From Patagioenas fasciata (Eukaryota > Chordata > Aves > Columbiformes > Columbidae), in contig NC_092523.1 in NCBI RefSeq assembly GCF_037038585.1, positions 29,827,501 to 29,891,500 of the forward strand: a DNA stretch of 64,000 bases, given 5' to 3'. Under the pieces are notes generated by a model. That model was not told the origin of the DNA and did not search any database. It was given only the letters and a program-made list of their open reading frames with translations. Each line of letters begins with the position of its first letter. Position 1 is the first letter of the stretch. Made by a program: the position numbers and the translations under genes. Shown here piece after piece: positions 1 through 11,600 of this stretch.

Positions 1-2811
1 GAGGCAGCCCCTGGCTGCAGCAAAAAAATAAGGCTGCCCAAATGAGCAGTATGGAGGATGTTTCATTTCCTGGGCATTTTCTTATCTGTATCTTACTTGG
101 GTTTTTGATCTGTGGATGAGTGGGTCAGGAAGTGGCCTGAAGACACCCATTTTGCCTCATGCATGGAAATTTTCTAATTATAGGGCTGCATTGACAGTCT
201 CCCACTCCTGTCATGACACTTGGTGTTGTTTATGTCATTTAAACAAGAGAGAGAAAGAACCTGCCTCCCAAAAATAGCGAAATAATGAGGAACAAAATGC
301 ACTCTTTTATCTTTTGGTCAAGTAAGGCAAGTCTACTATCTGCCCCAGCCTGTGGCTGGGATCACCGTCTCCCCCAAAGCAGCATTTTACAGGCTGATTA
401 GTATATAACTTCCTGCAGTAAACTACCAGCAGGGACCAGAACACAGGAGAGGAAAGAGAAATACAGGGACAAGATTTAAGCTCTGGCCTTGGTTTTTACT
501 GCCTACGCTGTCTGTCAATACATATTTAACTGATAATCCATGTATATTATACGTACGTGCACACACTAAGATGCACACAAACACAAAATTACCTGCATGG
601 GTCCCAGGAGTCACTGCTGGCTTTCCACACAGAAAAATGCCAAATCGGGAGGGAATGAACCATTTGGCTTTGAAAAAAAGCACCCCTGGACTAGGTAGAT
701 AAAAATGCTAGACAAGTTTGTAGAGATGTGTAGAGCTGTGGGCTTCAGATCTGAATAGACCTAGAATCAATGCAGCTGGAAAGAGCTTCTGTTGCAGTAA
801 AAAGCAATTAGCTTTTAATATTTCAAGTTCTTGCAAAGTAATTATGCCACCTTTAATTTGTAAAGGATTTCCTTTAATAATCTTGATATTATTCAATCAG
901 AAATGTCTGTTAAAAGTAACTAACTGTAAAGATACGGCCAGATAAATATATCTGTGGTAACAGGAAGAACCGATTGCTCATTAAGTGCCTAATTCATAGG
1001 ACAGAACAGTGATATGACAGTAAATTTCTTACACCTCTAAATTGTTAATGATCTATTACATATCCTCAAAGAGGCTTTGGAAGGTAACATACAGCTTCAA
1101 TTCCTTTAAACTGAAAGCATCACCTGTGTTTTTGGGTGATATAATACATACCTAGGTGCTGAGTAAGATAATACCTCTGTCTGCATGAATGTCAGGTTGA
1201 AGTGAGTGAGGGTATTCTCTGTAAAGTCATGACATGCTAGAATTATAATTTGCAGGGTTTTCTAACCCTGTCACTACAGCTAGATGCATGGCTGCGTTGT
1301 GTAAAGTGGGACAGAGCTTAAAAGTCATCAGGATCTTTTGGCTTTCACAACTATGAATCTTTGAAAGACTTGAAAATGATATTCAGTGTCAGAGTACAAA
1401 ATGTATGAAGTGTGTAAGCACTATAACAGAAGGACTATCACAATTAAAGATGAGCAGGAAAGCGGCATTATTACCTAAAAAAGCTTTCTGAAGGTGTCTC
1501 AGTAATGGAAATAAGTGACTTGAAGACTAACTGGGAGCAGATTGCAGCAAATGTCTCTCTGAATGAGCCGATGCAAAGTACACTCAAATCAGCTCTGTTT
1601 TTGTGGATGCAGCTTCTGTGAAGGCTTAGCAGAAGGAAGTTTTCTTCACTGAAACCAGATAATCAGCTTTTAGATTCTGGATGTGATTTTGTTCGGTGCA
1701 TTGATCTTGATTTGGAGATACACTTCAAATGAGCCTTTGTAATAGAAGTCGAGGAGCCCAGAACCCTGCTGCCTTTTATTTATTTATTATTAGCATAATT
1801 ATGCACTTTATTTGCTCAGATGTAAATGTTTATTCCAGGTAAATGGGATAACCTTGGAGAACCACAGTGATGATACCATATACATTGTCTCTGTGCATCG
1901 TGCAAATCTGATTTACTTCAGATGTTTCTATATCATTTTTGCAGAGATTACCACAAAAATGAATTGCACTGGTCTCCAACCCAATGGCAAGCTAACATGA
2001 CTCTCATTATCCAGCTGAAGCCAGTGGGCCACCAGGACTGTAGAGGAGACAGCGTGGATGCAGACCTTGGATCAGCTCCCTGAGCTCTCAGCTCCCTGGG
2101 AGGTACCGAGAGGTTCTGCCTTGCAGAATGGAGACAAATGAAAAATGAGCAGCAAGACAGTGGGAAAGATAAAATTGCTCAAGGTTTCTCCCTCACCCTC
2201 TCAATGAGCTTTAACATCCACTGACCTTGAACTAAGTCAGACACACAAACCTTTCACACATCCAGAAAGGAATTATAGACCATACAGCTGTTGTGAGGAA
2301 GAGAAGTTGTCTCAGAGAAGGTATTTCAGCTGTTTGCACTAGGAAGAACTGTTGTAGATATCGCAGCTCTGGCAGGTAGCTGGACTGAACACTCCCTTCA
2401 CGTTCATTATCATTTGGCACCAATCTTAAACTACCATTGGTATTTTTTATAAAGGACAAGTCCAATACTTTTTTAAACCAGTAGGTTTTCCTGATGGGGA
2501 AAATTATCTAGACACCCTGACTATTGCCAGCACCACACTCAAGGTACGTGTGTACTCCCAAGCAAGATCTGACATAGACAAAGTAAATTTAACTCTAAAA
2601 TGCTGCCAAGGCAGAGTTTTGACCTTCCACACCACAGGATTGTTCTCTGTCCCTGTGGCAGCTTCAAAATGGGGCACGTGACTCCTGTTCACTGCAGAGA
2701 CATAGATGGGCAACAGCAGCTCCTGCAGAGCAGACCATGGTTGGCCTTTACTCATTTCTTCAATCAAAAAGAGCAGAATCAAGAACAGTTTTCTCAATTT
2801 TTTTTTTTTTT
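1..2811. other. intergenic, no gene recognised
   Basis: AT-rich single-copy DNA. Open frames are under 104 codons and resemble no known protein. Apart from the palindrome at 1793 I see no structured element. Confidence 0.7.
1793..1804. promoter_or_regulatory. palindromic homeodomain-type site
   Basis: GCATAATTATGC is a perfect 12-bp palindrome with a TAATTA core flanked by ATGC half-sites. It could bind homeodomain or POU factors; the function is speculative. Confidence 0.2.
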
Positions 2812-3030
2812 TCACAGTATCACAGTATGTTTGGGATTGGAAGGGACCTCAGAAGATCATCTAGTCCAATCCCCCTGCTGGAGCAGGAACACCTAGGAGA
2901 GGTCGCACAGGAATGTGTCCAGGCAGGCTTTGAATGTCTCCAGGGAAGGAGACTCCACAACCTCCCTGGGCAGCCTGTTCCAGTGCTCTGTCACCCTCAC
3001 TGAGAAGAAGTTCTTTCTCAAATTTAACTT
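2812..3030 (-). mobile_element. CR1 LINE 3' fragment
   Basis: A well-preserved 5'-truncated CR1 tail on the - strand. Read on +, it starts with tandem TCACAGTA 8-mers (reverse complement of the CR1 terminal repeat). It continues through GGAAGGGACCTCAGAAGATC, TCTAGTCCAATCCCCCTGC, and GGAGACTCCACAACCTCCCT, ending near CACTGAGAAGAAG. A T run abuts its start. Close to the second copy at 19278. Confidence 0.93.
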
Positions 3031-3291
3031 CCCCAGAAGCAGGGCAAGTTAGCTTGGGCAGACTGGGGCACCAGGAGCATTCAGGATCCTTAATATGTGT
3101 CAGTTCAGAAGATGACAAAAGCTTAATTTTATCAAGGCAGAAGAGAATGAAGGAACTGTGGGGAAGGGATCACCTATGGAGATCACAGGTTGAAGATGAA
3201 ATCCAGCCCATCAGAGACTCATGAATCACAACGAATGGAAAAGGACAAACACTACACTTTTATTCTCTCTCACATACAAAACTGAAGAGGA

Positions 3292-3387
3292 AAAAATGGA
3301 AAAAAACAAAAACAAAAACAAAAACAAAAACAAAAACAAACAACAAACAACAAAAAAAAAAAAAAAACAAAAAACAAAAAACAAACA
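3292..3387 (+). repeat. (AAAAAC)n A-rich simple repeat
   Basis: Six or so AAAAAC units pass into AAC and poly-A with scattered C. The tract is low-complexity; the lysine/asparagine ORF running through it is an artefact. Confidence 0.97.
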
Positions 3388-3481
3388 GACACATCAGTTT
3401 TAAAACATGAACATTTCATTTCAAAACACAATATAACATGAATTTGTTAAGCTGCATCTGTTTGCTTGGGGTTTGGGGAGC

Positions 3482-3512
3482 TTTTTGTTTGTTTGTTTGC
3501 TTGTTTGTTTTG
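3482..3512 (+). repeat. (GTTT)n simple repeat
   Basis: TTTTTGTTTGTTTGTTTGCTTGTTTGTTTT-like tract, complementary in composition to the (AAAAAC)n tract about 100 bp upstream. Confidence 0.93.
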
Positions 3513-4853
3513 GTTGTGGTTGTTTTTTCTCCCAGTGGATTGAAGAAATGATTCGTGATTTGACTGGCAGAAACAATGGGGACTTTCAGAAAATAAGAAA
3601 AACCTACACCACTCGATAACCCAGCACTTGCTAATGGAGGGGAGTGGGAGAAAGCATCTGCAAGAAAGCTGGTCTAAAGCCATCAAGAAAATGTATGTGC
3701 TCTTACAAAAAGATACTTTGCAACACCCTGTTTAACAGGTTCCTGCCCAATAAAAAAGTTCCCTATTACCTCCTCATTCTGCATAGAGCCAGTAAAAGAC
3801 TTAATGGTTCTTTGGGATGCCTCCCTGATCTATCTGCCTTCTTTACAGAAAATACTCACGTGTAATACTAAATGTGAAATTTTATCAGCTTCATAATAGA
3901 CAGGTGGATTCCTTTTTAACTTAGTAAGTAGAAGAGAAATACTTATATCAGGTTATACTTGAAAAAGTGCCTTCACTTCAAAGTATCTGGCAATGAAAGA
4001 AGACAGTTGAGAATGAGATTTTTCTTACCTAGCTGCTCCTAAAACAATGGGATGGTAGCAGAGCTAGACAGGTTCATTTCAATTCACATGTTCACAGCAC
4101 AAAGCCTCTGTGTGTGTTAACTGTGTCTCCGATTTAAGCATTTAAGCCCTAGCATGGCAGTGGGCGGAGGAAGACAAGATAAGCAGGAGGCTTTTCTCAG
4201 TTTAACTCATTCATCATGGATCTGGCAAAATGAAGAGTCTACAGCCTATAATTCTGTACCTTTTTGGCACATGAAAAAGGTCAGTGCTCACTGTGATAAT
4301 GCAAGGTGGATGGCGAACATCAGCTTTCCAGGGTTGGGAACTCAAGCTCTTCACTTGCGCCCACATAGAGTGACTCCTTTTTTGCCAAGTAGTTCTGCAG
4401 AGAGCTATGACTCAAACTTTGTGTTTACCCAGCAGATATATAGACTTTTGTCTTGGAAAGTGGAGAGGAAACAGGCTTTTCTCACATGGCTTTGTTCTGT
4501 CTTCAGCCCCAGCCAGCAGCTGATCCCAAAACTCAAGGACCACAGCACAACACGGAGTGAACTTTACTCAGGGATTTTTTTTTAATTTTTTTTTTCCAGC
4601 TTCCTCATGTTCCCTAACCATTTTCCACAGGGACAATATTGCCCATTGAATGGGGAATTTATATTTAAAAATACTTAATGACATGTCTTGCTCAGGGGAA
4701 ACATTCCTGTGTCTGAAGCCTGGCCAGCTGTACTCTGCAGCTCATTAAGTGAAGGCTTTATGCCACTTTTCTTTGAGGAACATTTTACGGACATAACTGG
4801 CTGGTTCAACACATGCTGTAGAGCTCAAAAATATCTCATTTTTCTTTCCACGG

Positions 4854-4865
4854 CCACTAGGTGTC
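4854..4865 (+). promoter_or_regulatory. CTCF-like core motif
   Basis: CCACTAGGTGTC matches the CTCF core CCASYAGRKGGC at 11 of 12 positions by eye. Single motif matches occur by chance, so this is only a candidate insulator site. Confidence 0.3.
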
Positions 4866-4983
4866 AGAGCACGGTGATGTGGGAATATCCCATGAGGACC
4901 ATCAAGCCCACTGCAGCAGCCGAGTCTGAGCCAGACTTAGCTCAGCAGAGGGACTAGAAACACTGATAGTTCTACATGATGAA

Positions 4984-5011
4984 TAACAACAACAACAACA
5001 ACAACAACAAC
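4984..5011 (+). repeat. (AAC)9 microsatellite
   Basis: Uninterrupted trinucleotide AAC repeat of about nine units. Confidence 0.97.
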
Positions 5012-5741
5012 GAGGAGAGTTAAAAAGTAAAGAGACATCTTGTATTCTGCTTCACATGCTAGTTGCTACCTCATAAGGCTCCATGGGGAGGATGTTTGCC
5101 TGCCAGCATTTAGCAGCTTGCTACCTATGGTAGAAAACATACACCCCAACGTATAGTTTGATGTAAAATCCACATTCAGAAATGCTTGGTTTTTTCTACC
5201 CAGGTGCTTTCATTGGCAACCACCAAGGTTGTTGTTAAGTGCCATTGGCTGCTTAACAATACAGTTTCATCTCTGTATCATACTCATTTTGGATTAGAAA
5301 CTGAAAATGTTTCCTCAAGAAGATGCCCCAGTCTCCATCGGGATTTCTGTTCTTTTGCGTTTTATGTAAACTGCACTTACGCTTGGATCTGATGATGGGA
5401 AGTGTACAGGATCCTTCTCTTTTTAACACAAGATTAATTTAAGTCCAGCAGGAAGATTTTAACTATGGAAGAGTCTATATTTAGAATATTTTCCTTTTGT
5501 GTACAGCTGAGTGTATTTCCAGATCCCTTGAGTGTCCATTATGCTGTGGACAAATACAAAACATATCCCACCTTGAAAGTCATTCCCAAGGCAGAAGGAA
5601 GGCAAGAAAAGAATAATTGCCTCCAGTGATCACAAAACTTAGGAAGAAGTCTCTTCCTTCCTCTGAATGAAAATATACCTTGTTTGACAGCACAGCTGTT
5701 GATCTACTTTGAATATTTTGTTGTTAGTGTTAAAACCATGC

Positions 5742-5980
5742 CACAGAAGCACAGAAACATTGAATAATTTAAGTTAGAAGAGACCTTGGGAGATCATTTA
5801 GTCCCCTGCTCAAAGCAGGGGCAGCTTCTACATTAGATCTACCAAAAAGGTTAGATCAGGTTGCTCAGGACTTTGTCTAGTCCAGTTTTTAATATATATA
5901 TATATATATATTTGAGAAGAGAGATTTCATGGCCTTTCTGGCAAACTTGTTGCCTGATTGGCCACATAGTGACAAATTGA
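5742..5980 (-). mobile_element. old CR1 fragment interrupted by (TA)n
   Basis: A diverged CR1 tail: CACAGAAGCACAGAAACATT, then GAGACCTTGGGAGATCATTT, AGTCCCCTGCTCAAAGCAGG, and, after a TA tract at 5890-5911, eroded versions of the 'sensitive' CR1 block (ATTTCATGGCCTTTCTGGCA). It is much more diverged than the other two copies, hence older. Confidence 0.75.
5890..5911 (+). repeat. (TA)n microsatellite inside the old CR1
   Basis: Alternating TA tract of about ten units dividing the eroded CR1 copy. Confidence 0.95.
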
Positions 5981-7319
5981 AAAATTACTTAAACTAAGTA
6001 TAACAAAGCAGCACTGATTTAAATACAAGTAAACCGTTCAGTCCTATATGAAAATAAGAGGTTTTTATCTCCTCAATAATGTATTAATGCCAAAGGCCTC
6101 AAATGGGAAATTTAGCTTTGTCAGTAGCACAGAGCTATAACATTTAGAATTTTTTTTAAAAGGTTAGTTCAGCACAGAGTCATGTTTCTGTTCTTCTTGA
6201 GTGCTCTTTCTTTCAATTCAGTCAAATACTTGCAGAGAATGAACTTTACAGTCTCAGTGGTAATGTTTTAAAGACCAAAAGCATATTAACAAATCTTTCT
6301 CTCCACTGTAAGAGAAAAGATCTTTAGAATAATATATTCCACAAAAATAAAACAGTTCAATTTTTGCTTAACTGAAATTAGATTTATATTAACTTCTGAT
6401 TTTTACTCTAGTCCTTGTGGTTGTAGTTTTACAGATGGATTTTCCTTTGTATTTATTGTACATTATTTCTCAGTGCTGTGATGCTATACTTGCTTGTGCA
6501 ACAAACAGACATGTTAGAATAAGTGTAATCTTTAGACTTACTTATTTCAGACTTCCACAAGCCCTTCAAAATCAGTCCATTATAGAGTAAGATGGTCAAA
6601 CAGCATCAAAGTTATGAACATGTGAACCCGGTAAAAACATATTCACACACTGATCTTTAGATGGAACATAAGTGGTCTCATATAGAAACTCAAGCAATCT
6701 CATTGCAGAGATGACATAAAAGATGAGGTCACATCCACCTCAAGGTGACCTCACTGAGAGGTTAAATGTCATCTTTCACACAATCTTGTCATTTAACCAC
6801 GCTCTATTACTATTTTTGAGCTATTTTTACTTGCATGATCCTAGCACTCTGGTTTTCACATACCATTCCACAAGTTTGATCTTCAGGCTGCTCACACTGT
6901 TTTGGAGATTTCTGGAAAAGTTAGCTCTTTGCAAGAAGATGTGAAGCATGGTACGGCTGAACTGGATCACAGAATCTGATCTCCATTGCTAAGGACAAAA
7001 TAAACTGTCATTACTAGCTGCAAAGAAAATATGCTCTTCTATAAGCAGAGTCTACCAATTCACAAAAATAAAAATGGTGCTTTAGGAAGAAAAAGTGCCA
7101 TGAAAAGCAATTGAACTATCCTTACACAGAAAAAATCGTTATGTGACATACACAGGTTGAAGACTGTTAATGGACCAGTAGCACTACACACAAGGTCCAT
7201 TTTTACTTGTTTCTAAGGTTCAAGATTTCAGAAGGAAGCACCTGACTGGCACAGATGTATGCATTATACGGGACACTGGCAACCCCAGGCAGCCACATGC
7301 TGGCTGCAGCTATCAGTTG

Positions 7320-7420
7320 TGGACACCCAGCTCCGTGCTTTGTGCGTGGTGTGGTGTACACTGCTGGATGCAGAAAGAGTTGGTCTTAGCATTACTGCAA
7401 TTATGTCAGAAAGCACACAT
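7320..7420 (+). repeat. unclassified diverged repeat, copy A
   Basis: Shares blocks ACACCCAGCTCC-TGCT-TG, CACTGC--GATG, and GCATTACTGCAAT---GTCA-AAAGCA with copy B at 8600-8697. Similarity by eye is clear but gapped. A further shared piece (GGCATTTAAGT...AGAAGA) occurs at about 7921-7945, matching copy B's flank at 8725-8750. Confidence 0.7.
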
Positions 7421-8599
7421 GCTAATTAAATACAAACTTAATGGGCGTAGTTAATAAGACACTGAACGATGTCTGACAATTTGCACAGATAACAACAAGT
7501 TCAGGCTGAGTAAGCAACTGAGCTACTGCTTCTAGTGTGATAGTGTGTAAAGGGTCCAAGCAGGAATTAAATCCTTCATCAGCTAGGTACTGTACAAACA
7601 AATAACAGAAAGACAATCCCTCTCCTGAGTTCACCACCTTGAGCACTGCCAATAACAGTATCCTTTACAGCTGAGACTTGGCCATGTTTGCTGGGTTAAT
7701 GAGCAGGGAAGCAACATTTGGTGTTAGCTGAATTTTGTGAGAAATCTGGAAGCTGACACTTAATCGAAAACTACTGGCAAGCAAAATGCAGAACAGCTTA
7801 TAATTTAAAATCCAGCCATCACTTAAAAATACCAAAAACCATGTTATGTTATGGTATGACCAACTGATGGTTCAAGGAAATAGGTTCTGCGAAAAAGAGC
7901 ACGAAACGGTACAAAGCATGGCATTTAAGTAATTCAAAAGAAGATTGCAGACAGGGGCTTATTTTAGAATGAAGATAGTACAACTAATTATTTCTTCTGT
8001 TAAACCCTTAGATATTATTGCAGAAAGGTGTGACAAGGAAAGGAAAAATCAAAAAGTCTTTTTCAGGAGACACCTGCCCGTGCACTGGGCGAGGAAGGAA
8101 GAAGCCCATTGAGCACCCAGCCCTGAGAGCATGGCAGGGATCTTGCTCCTTGCTCACTGCCTGCTCGCTCCTTGCTCGGCCATACCTCACTCCTCACCCC
8201 ACTGACTCCCCAGGCACCGCAGGCCTGCCCCATCTCCTCAGGTCATGCCCCCTCCATCTGAATTACACCTGCTTGCAGCATCTCCCAGAGAAAAGTCACT
8301 GCAAGTACGGCCCGTACAACTCCACATCACAGTAAGTGATGTCACATCTTGAGTGAAAAGACCCAGTGGTGGAATAAAACTAGAGAATGAAAATTCAAGT
8401 AAATGGCAATACATTTGCTCCATTTTCCTATCAGCCTGCTGCTTCTGCTGCATATATTTTTCTTCATTTTAAAGAGACAATTGGACAGATCCCAAGGTCA
8501 ATATTGCTGACCCCCAAATTAGCTTTTCCTTTGAATCCATGAAAGTTACATTGCTTGGATGTTCAACGCTCTCACCACAGACTGTTAGGGTCGTCCTAG

Positions 8600-8697
8600 C
8601 CATTGAACACCCAGCTCCATGCTCTGCATGCAGAACGGTATTCACTGCCAGATGGAGACAGAGATAGTTTGCATTACTGCAATCAAGTCATAAAGCA
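8600..8697 (+). repeat. unclassified diverged repeat, copy B
   Basis: Same orientation as copy A, 1.28 kb downstream. It matches GAACACCCAGCTCCATGCTC to A's GGACACCCAGCTCCGTGCTT, and GCATTACTGCAATCAAGTCA to A's GCATTACTGCAATTATGTCA. I cannot assign a family; it could be an old local duplication. Confidence 0.7.
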
Positions 8698-11600
8698 AAT
8701 TCCAGTGTAGGAGACCTTGTGTACTGGCATTTAAGTTCAATCAGAAGAAGGACATGAGAGATCTCTCTCTTAATCCCAGTAAAAAAATATGTTAATTACT
8801 CGATGAAATCAAGGCATTTGAGGTACATCTTTATCATAAACAGTAGATTTGTTAACTCCTTTAGTTCTGCATTAAATTCACTGTTCCAGCTGTCACCATT
8901 TAATATTTTTAGAAAATATTTTATGGAATACAAGTACACAAATATGGTCGGACAAAGCATTACCCTCTAGCACCACAAAACCCTTCAGCTAACATAAAGC
9001 CATGGAGGTCCATCAAGCAGAGAATCTGTCTTGTAGCTTATATGTTCAGGCTGCATCTGCAGATAATGTGGGGGTGATTATGTTACAGAAGTACCGTGTG
9101 AAAAACAGTCAGAAGCGTCACAAGTAGTCTGGAGAGTGATTTTTACACTTATCAGCTTAATGACAAGCAAAGGCCATCAGACGCATTCTAAAAATTCCTC
9201 CCTGCTATTTGCAGGTCCCTGCAGTGTGCCGTAGACACGCGCCGAAGACACGCTGCATCATGAAATCCTGCCGTTCTCGGAAGGTGGAATCAATTAGCAT
9301 GTAAGATGTGTACTTAGGGAGAAAAAGCCTTGCTGTGAACACCCGACAAGAGAGGTATCAACTGAGCTGTTTGCTCACATGGAGCCTGTTAGTTACACAA
9401 ACACAGGGAAAAAAGATAGTGTTACAGGTGAAATCCTGCAGCTCTCCTAATGAAAGTGAATTTGTTGCCCTTCCTGTTTTTCCTGCTTACCCCTACTATT
9501 TGACTGAGGTTAGACTCTGGCATGTACACTGGTCGAATGCCGGTTTTCTACCTTCCATTTGGCATTTTCTGTCTCTCTCATTGATTTTAACTCAAAGAAA
9601 TTGCAAAAGAAATATTTTTCCTCTTCCTGGGAGCAACACTCAAGGAAGCTGTCTTTGATGCATATGAGGGCTGTTTTGAGAAACAACTGGGGAAAAGAAA
9701 CCCTGAGGAATCATATAAAAAATGGCAATTTGTGAAAGAAAAGCATGCTTTTTCAATTTGCATTTTCCAGTGATCTTTGACCTTCCAATTTACATTTATC
9801 TTCTTGAGTTTAAGAAGGAAGGAGTGTTACCAATACTGAAAAATTAAAGCTTCTCAAACAAAGCCCCAAGAATATTAACCTCTGGGGAGGGATGACTTGC
9901 TTTAGTCAGGAAAAAACATAACCTGTACAGTGAACATTCATCTTAATGCAAAGCCAAGGAATGACATTCTCCTCTCTACCAGGAGATCTTATGATGAACA
10001 AATATTAACTCCTTGTGTCTGATTTGGTAACACCCCTAAGCCCTACTCAATCTCTGCAAATGCTGAGACACAAAGTCAGTGCTAAATTCCTTGTCGTATT
10101 CAGAAGGATGGAGTCCAGAGGCAATGAGAGATAATCTTGGCCTTGGTGTGAAACAGTGGTTTTCCAGTTCTTCAGACTGCTGTCCTTTCTTCCTAAAACT
10201 CAGGAGCTGACAGTCAATATACCGGGAGCGATACCTGTCCTGGTATCCTGCTGGCAACTGACACAGGTGCTGAGTGGAGGTGGTGTATGGCAAGAGCTGA
10301 AACAGAGGCAGTTCAGCGAGGAAAGACTCTTCTGAGATCTTGGAATAAAATCCCAGATCAAATTTTTAGATCATAGCTTCTTTTCAAAGGATTTATAATT
10401 TGAAATGAATGTGCAGATTTTTTTTCAGGATTGATACGCGTTTCACATTTAATTGTTTATTAAGTTAGGAGCAACGTGTTTTCCAAACAAAACCCACCAC
10501 TTCAAGATTGGAAAGCAGAATATTCCTGTTTCTTAGCCTTGAAAACAACAAAACTGTTTCTAGCCACAGTATTTTTCAAAAACTTCCCTGAAGCAAACCA
10601 ACAGCATGAGCAGTATCAATTCAAAGGGCTCACATCTGCAACAAGAAATAGCAAGTAACTTTAACAATAGTGAGTAGTACCAAGCAAACAAAACTGTATT
10701 GCTCTAACTTGTAAAAGTCTCGGAGCACATATGATGGAGAATCCTGAAATGCTTCTCCCACTGCAGAAATAAAAAAACTAATAGTTTGTTAACTTTTTTT
10801 TTTTCCCATAAAACTACACAAAGCCTGCCATAATTTGAAAACTCAAAAGGATTTTTTTTCTTTAGAGTTATCCACACAAATGACATGGACCTTAATATCA
10901 GTGTATTTAAGCTTCAGTTTTTCAGGCAGCAAGGGGGAAGAAAAAAGTCTCTGGAACAGAAACCAAGAATTGAAAATTTCCATCCAAAAGATGAATACAT
11001 TGAAGAATACATGGAAAAGGGAATTTATAAGAAAAGCTCTTTTTATCCCTTCAGCTCCATAATACATAGATCTGCTGAGACATGGGCAAAATCAAACTGA
11101 AGATGAGGGGCATAAGAACTGCTCTCTTTTACACAGGGTAAATGCACAAAATATTTAGGTTCTTGAAAGAACAAGATGGGTTAAAAACAGAAGCCACCTC
11201 TTAAGATATGGATTACCTGTAAGAACTGGGGTTGAGTTGCACAGCTACAGGGTCTGACTGAGACCTGAAAATGGAAAAGGAAAATACTAATTTTTTTTTC
11301 TGTCTTGTTTTGACTGGGGCAGTGGGAATGGGCTGCTTATGTCTAGATGGCTATCTAAAAGAAGTGATAGAGAGACTGACCAAAACCACCAGAACTCAGA
11401 CCAACAGTTTGGGTCAGAAGAGGTATTGCTAACAGTCTGGACATATTGCTTCTCAGAGGAACACCCTCTGTCAATCTGAAAACTGTTATTGAAAGAATTC
11501 TCTGCAAGCAACCAAAGTGCAAGTCCCCGCAGTAAATACAATCTGAACTAATTACTCTACTATAAACATATTTGCCTCTGCTGGCAGATCATAGGTTTTA

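Noticed and set aside
3221-3403. Lys/Asn repeat open frame
   Set aside because: Translation of the (AAAAAC)n simple repeat.
4154-4585. 143-codon open frame
   Set aside because: No recognisable domain, no splice or promoter context, and length within chance for a 64-kb window.
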